Shown here: piece by piece, positions 61,101-64,000 of the stretch
How the letters are laid out: each line of letters opens with the position of its first letter
Numbering within the stretch: the first letter of the stretch is position 1
NCBI GenBank assembly: GCA_037903355.1
Contig: JBAJFE010000011.1
Coordinates: 186,001-250,000, forward strand
Direction: 5' to 3'
Length of the DNA: 64,000 nucleotides
Source: Trichuris trichiura
Lineage: Eukaryota; Nematoda; Enoplea; Trichinellida; Trichuridae
The notes under the pieces: generated by a model
The model's database searches: none
Seen by the model: the letters and a program-made list of their open reading frames with translations, nothing else
Told to the model about the DNA's origin: nothing
Position numbers and translations under genes: made by a program

Positions 61101-64000
61101 TGTAAAAACCAACTGGCTTCATGTCAATAATTTCCGGGGCGGCAAACTCGGCTGTACCGGTAGTCACCTTGACCATATCGTCCGGATTAAGCTTTGCTGC
61201 CAAACCAAAGTCGATCAACTTCAAGTCGTTGCTTCGCTTAGATGCGAACATAATATTTTCAGGCTAAGGCGGGAGAACACTGCTTCAAAAAGTATCAAAA
61301 TGAAACTGCCGCCCAACCTTAATGTCCAAGTGAACAACGTTTCTTTCGTGCATATGCTGCAGCCCTTCGCATACTTGGCGTATGTATTTGATGGCCTCCT
61401 CTTCGGTCATATGATTCTGATCGTCGGATACCTTTTCGAAAAGTTCTCCACCGGACATGCTAAAAAGACAAACAAAACCGACTTATCCATTGACAAGTCG
61501 AACTTGATGGATTCTCAATACAATTCGTAAATCATGACCATTGTGTCGTCGTTGTCAAAGGCGTCATGCAAATGAATCAACTTCGGATGCCTCAGCTGAT
61601 TCATAATGTCAATCTCCTTTCGAACCGTCTCTTTCTCGGCAGGCGTTGACGTTTTCACCAACTTTGCAGCGAATACGTTGCCGGTCGACTTCTCGACGCA
61701 GCGAACTACTTGTCCGAATGCACCGCTAAAATAAAAGCTGACAACAATGCGACGAAGCAACTGACTTTTTTGGTAGAAATAAGCTTACACATTGGCATTA
61801 TGCAATTTACATAAAATACACTGAGTTATCCTTATTCGGAAAAAATATATTAAGCCAAATGCTCACCTGCCAATCTCTTCAAGCATTTCGTATTGGCTTT
61901 CGACCGGCGAAGTTTTGACGGTCACTGGCTGAGGTGCGTACTGCTTCCAAATGTCGAACACGTAGTTGTCATAATCAGAGGGGGTGGTCAGTTCATCGCG
62001 AACGCGTTTAGCAATCTCTTTTGCCTTAGATCTACTCACGTCCGGCTCGGAAGGTTGCCCGTCAATGCCAAGGGCAATAGGGGCCGTAGGGTTACTCGGA
62101 TCCGACATACCATATTTATTTTCGGCGGAAACACGCAGCTCGTACGATTGGTCAGATTTCAGGTTTTCGACTACCATGGAACAGTACCTAACTTTTGGAT
62201 ACGGCACCCAATCAGGATTGGGCAAACGCCGCCTTTCCACCATGTAACCGTTTATGTCTGAACCACCGTCGTCCAACGGAGGTTGCCAGGAGAATGAAAC
62301 ACCGTGTTCAAGAACGCTGTCCACTACGGGATAACGTGGCGGACTGGGGCGATCACATACCTTCACTTCCACTGTACACGAATCGGAACCAAGGTCGTTT
62401 TCCAACTGCAAGCGGTAAGAACCGCTGTCTTCCCGCGTACAGTTTTCAATGGTCAGTATGGCAAGACGATCCATAGTTTCCGTTGACACGCGACCTGAGT
62501 GGGTGCACCGAGTTCCGTCCTTGCTCCAGACGGCGGACGCCTGAGGATACGCCCGGAAGGGTACTTTAAGGCAGACGTTTTCCGACTTGCGAAACTCGAC
62601 TGCAGTTTGGTAGCTTGGCGGAATAAAAACACGCGGTTTTGACTTCATCACCACCTCGGCTGACGTACTTCGACACCCGGCCGTGTTTAATGCCCGGCAA
62701 CTGTACTCGTCAACATCTTCGGCAAACAACTCGCTTATGACGAGCACCTGTCGATCGCCATCGGCGTATATGGTGTGCTTACCACCGTCGGTAATTTCTC
62801 GAGCACCTTTGAACCACCGTATGTCAGGTTTGGGATCTCCGTGAATTTCGCATTCCAGTCGAACGGAACGACCTTCTTCACCGGCTATTTTACTCAAAGG
62901 AAGCACTACGACCGGAGCCTGAGCCGAAAGCCCAGGAGAAAAAGCAAGCGGTCTGCTAGGCTCGCTGGGTCTGCTGGTGCCCGCTTGGTTTACGGCAAAC
63001 ACTCTGAATTGGTATTTACGTCCGTCTATCAAGTTCGGCACGTCGAAATTGGTCTGTTGAATAGGCGTCGTATTGCATCGCTGCCATATTTCTATACCTT
63101 CTTCCTTCTTTTCAACTAAGTAGCCTAAGATACGACCTCCGCCGTCTGACCTTGGTCTATCCCAGCTAACGGAGATGAAATCATTGGCAACGACCTTTGC
63201 ATCAGGGACGCTGGGAGACGACGGCGGATCAAATGGAAACTTGGCAACTACTGCTTCGTCGGAGACCAACGGTGGCCCTTGGCCATTATCGTTGACCGCT
63301 GAGACGCGGAACTCGTACTCATGATTCTCGTACAATCCTTGTACTGTCGTGCCGAGTTCTTTGACAGCACTGGCGACCGCTGTCCACTCTTGACGGCTCA
63401 GATCACGACGCTCCACTACATAATGAAGCACCTTTGATCCGCCATCATCCCTGGGCGGTTTCCAGGAAAGTTTAGCAGAACTTTGCGTGATTTCGTTAAC
63501 CACCAGAGGGCCCAATGGGGGTCCCGGCAAACCGGTAACGATAACATAGAAAACGCAAGTCGCCTCTCCCGAATCGTTGCGTACTTTGAATTCGTACCTT
63601 CCAGCATCAGTTGGGCTGACCGACGGTATGGAGATGAGCACGTGGTCATCAAACTCGACCATTTTGAGACGACCTTCCTCCGCTGACACGTCGACTCCAT
63701 TCTGACTCAGTTCAAAGGAGAAAGTCGGGTCGCCGCGGAAGAAAATTTTAAGCCGGATCATCTCACCTTCCGAGCATTCCTGATTACCAGGCTCCTTTTC
63801 AATGGATGGTGGTTCTTGGATTTTTACCTCGGCTGATGTTGTATCCGAGCCGAAAGTGTTTGTTGCCACGCAGACAAACTCGCCTTTATCCACATCCCAA
63901 ACATCCGATATTGTTAGGGTTGACTTGGTGTCGCTAACCTCTACCGTGTAACGAGCCACTTGCGATATCTCTCGACCATGACGAAGCCAACGGAAGTCGG
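58163..64000 (-). CDS. unc-22: Twitchin, C-terminal half (partial at window end)
   Basis: Giant sarcomeric kinase of the titin family that regulates muscle relaxation at the A-band. Exons 5' to 3' on the minus strand: 61867-64000 (open at the window edge), 61522-61725, 61318-61459, 61064-61263, 60861-61013, 60574-60809, 60402-60519, 59724-60337, 59461-59670, 59108-59401, 58830-59048, 58575-58769, 58163-58524. The order is Ig, Ig, Fn3, Fn3, Ig, Ig, Fn3, kinase, then five Ig domains, as in nematode twitchin. Kinase features: GSGAFG loop, VFAAKLVK lysine, catalytic loop VVHLDIKPEN (HLD instead of HRD), DFG, and AAPE. The autoinhibitory tail after it (RDSIRKKYADWPEPNPPLGR) is intact. Fn3 modules carry the usual WxxPxxDGG pattern. 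Two junctions are uncertain: near 60122-60164 and inside the last exon (about 58380-58420). Confidence 0.97.

Overview
This window is nuclear DNA from a metazoan, most likely a nematode. Protein-coding genes are split by short GT-AG introns, mostly about 45-60 bp. The best conserved gene is twitchin, the invertebrate giant muscle kinase, and its residues follow the nematode UNC-22 protein closely. The distance from C. elegans sequences and the presence of a Ty1/copia element suggest a dorylaimian worm such as Trichuris or a relative. That placement is inference from memory of protein families, not from a search.

Layout. Roughly the first 30 kb is repeat-dominated and gene-poor. It holds a 7-bp-period simple array (1.4-1.6 kb), a run of short intron-like spacers (2.2-3.3 kb), a 41-bp minisatellite (5.0-5.66 kb), two tandem duplications (6.2-7.0 kb), a degenerate tandem array of about 450 bp units (9.45-12.37 kb), a decayed hAT transposon with terminal inverted repeats and target duplication (17.8-18.8 kb), and a satellite array of about 215 bp units (21.75-28.78 kb). 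The satellite is interrupted by a foldback element carrying hammerhead-like motifs and by a complete LTR-flanked Ty1/copia element. Removing either insertion restores the satellite period.

From 30 to 64 kb the window carries real genes. On the plus strand is a small secreted cystatin-like gene (30.5-32.9 kb), with a possibly broken relative at 38.9-39.25 kb. On the minus strand are claspin (33.5-37.9 kb), a TCF/LEF transcription factor with HMG box and C-clamp (41.9-48.2 kb), the Golgi membrane protein YIPF3 (54.6-56.1 kb) and the C-terminal half of twitchin (58.2 kb to beyond the window end). Exon junctions were chosen by eye from GT-AG signals and frame continuity. For claspin, TCF and YIPF3 the summed coding length is a multiple of three and each junction keeps the frame.

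The conserved genes do not form one pathway: replication checkpoint signalling (claspin), Wnt-dependent transcription (TCF), Golgi organisation (YIPF3) and muscle sarcomere regulation (twitchin). All four lie on the minus strand with kilobases between most of them, so nothing suggests an operon. The 44-54 kb stretch, covering the large TCF intron and upstream DNA, is visibly GC-richer, full of CA and GA microsatellites, and has many spurious open frames.
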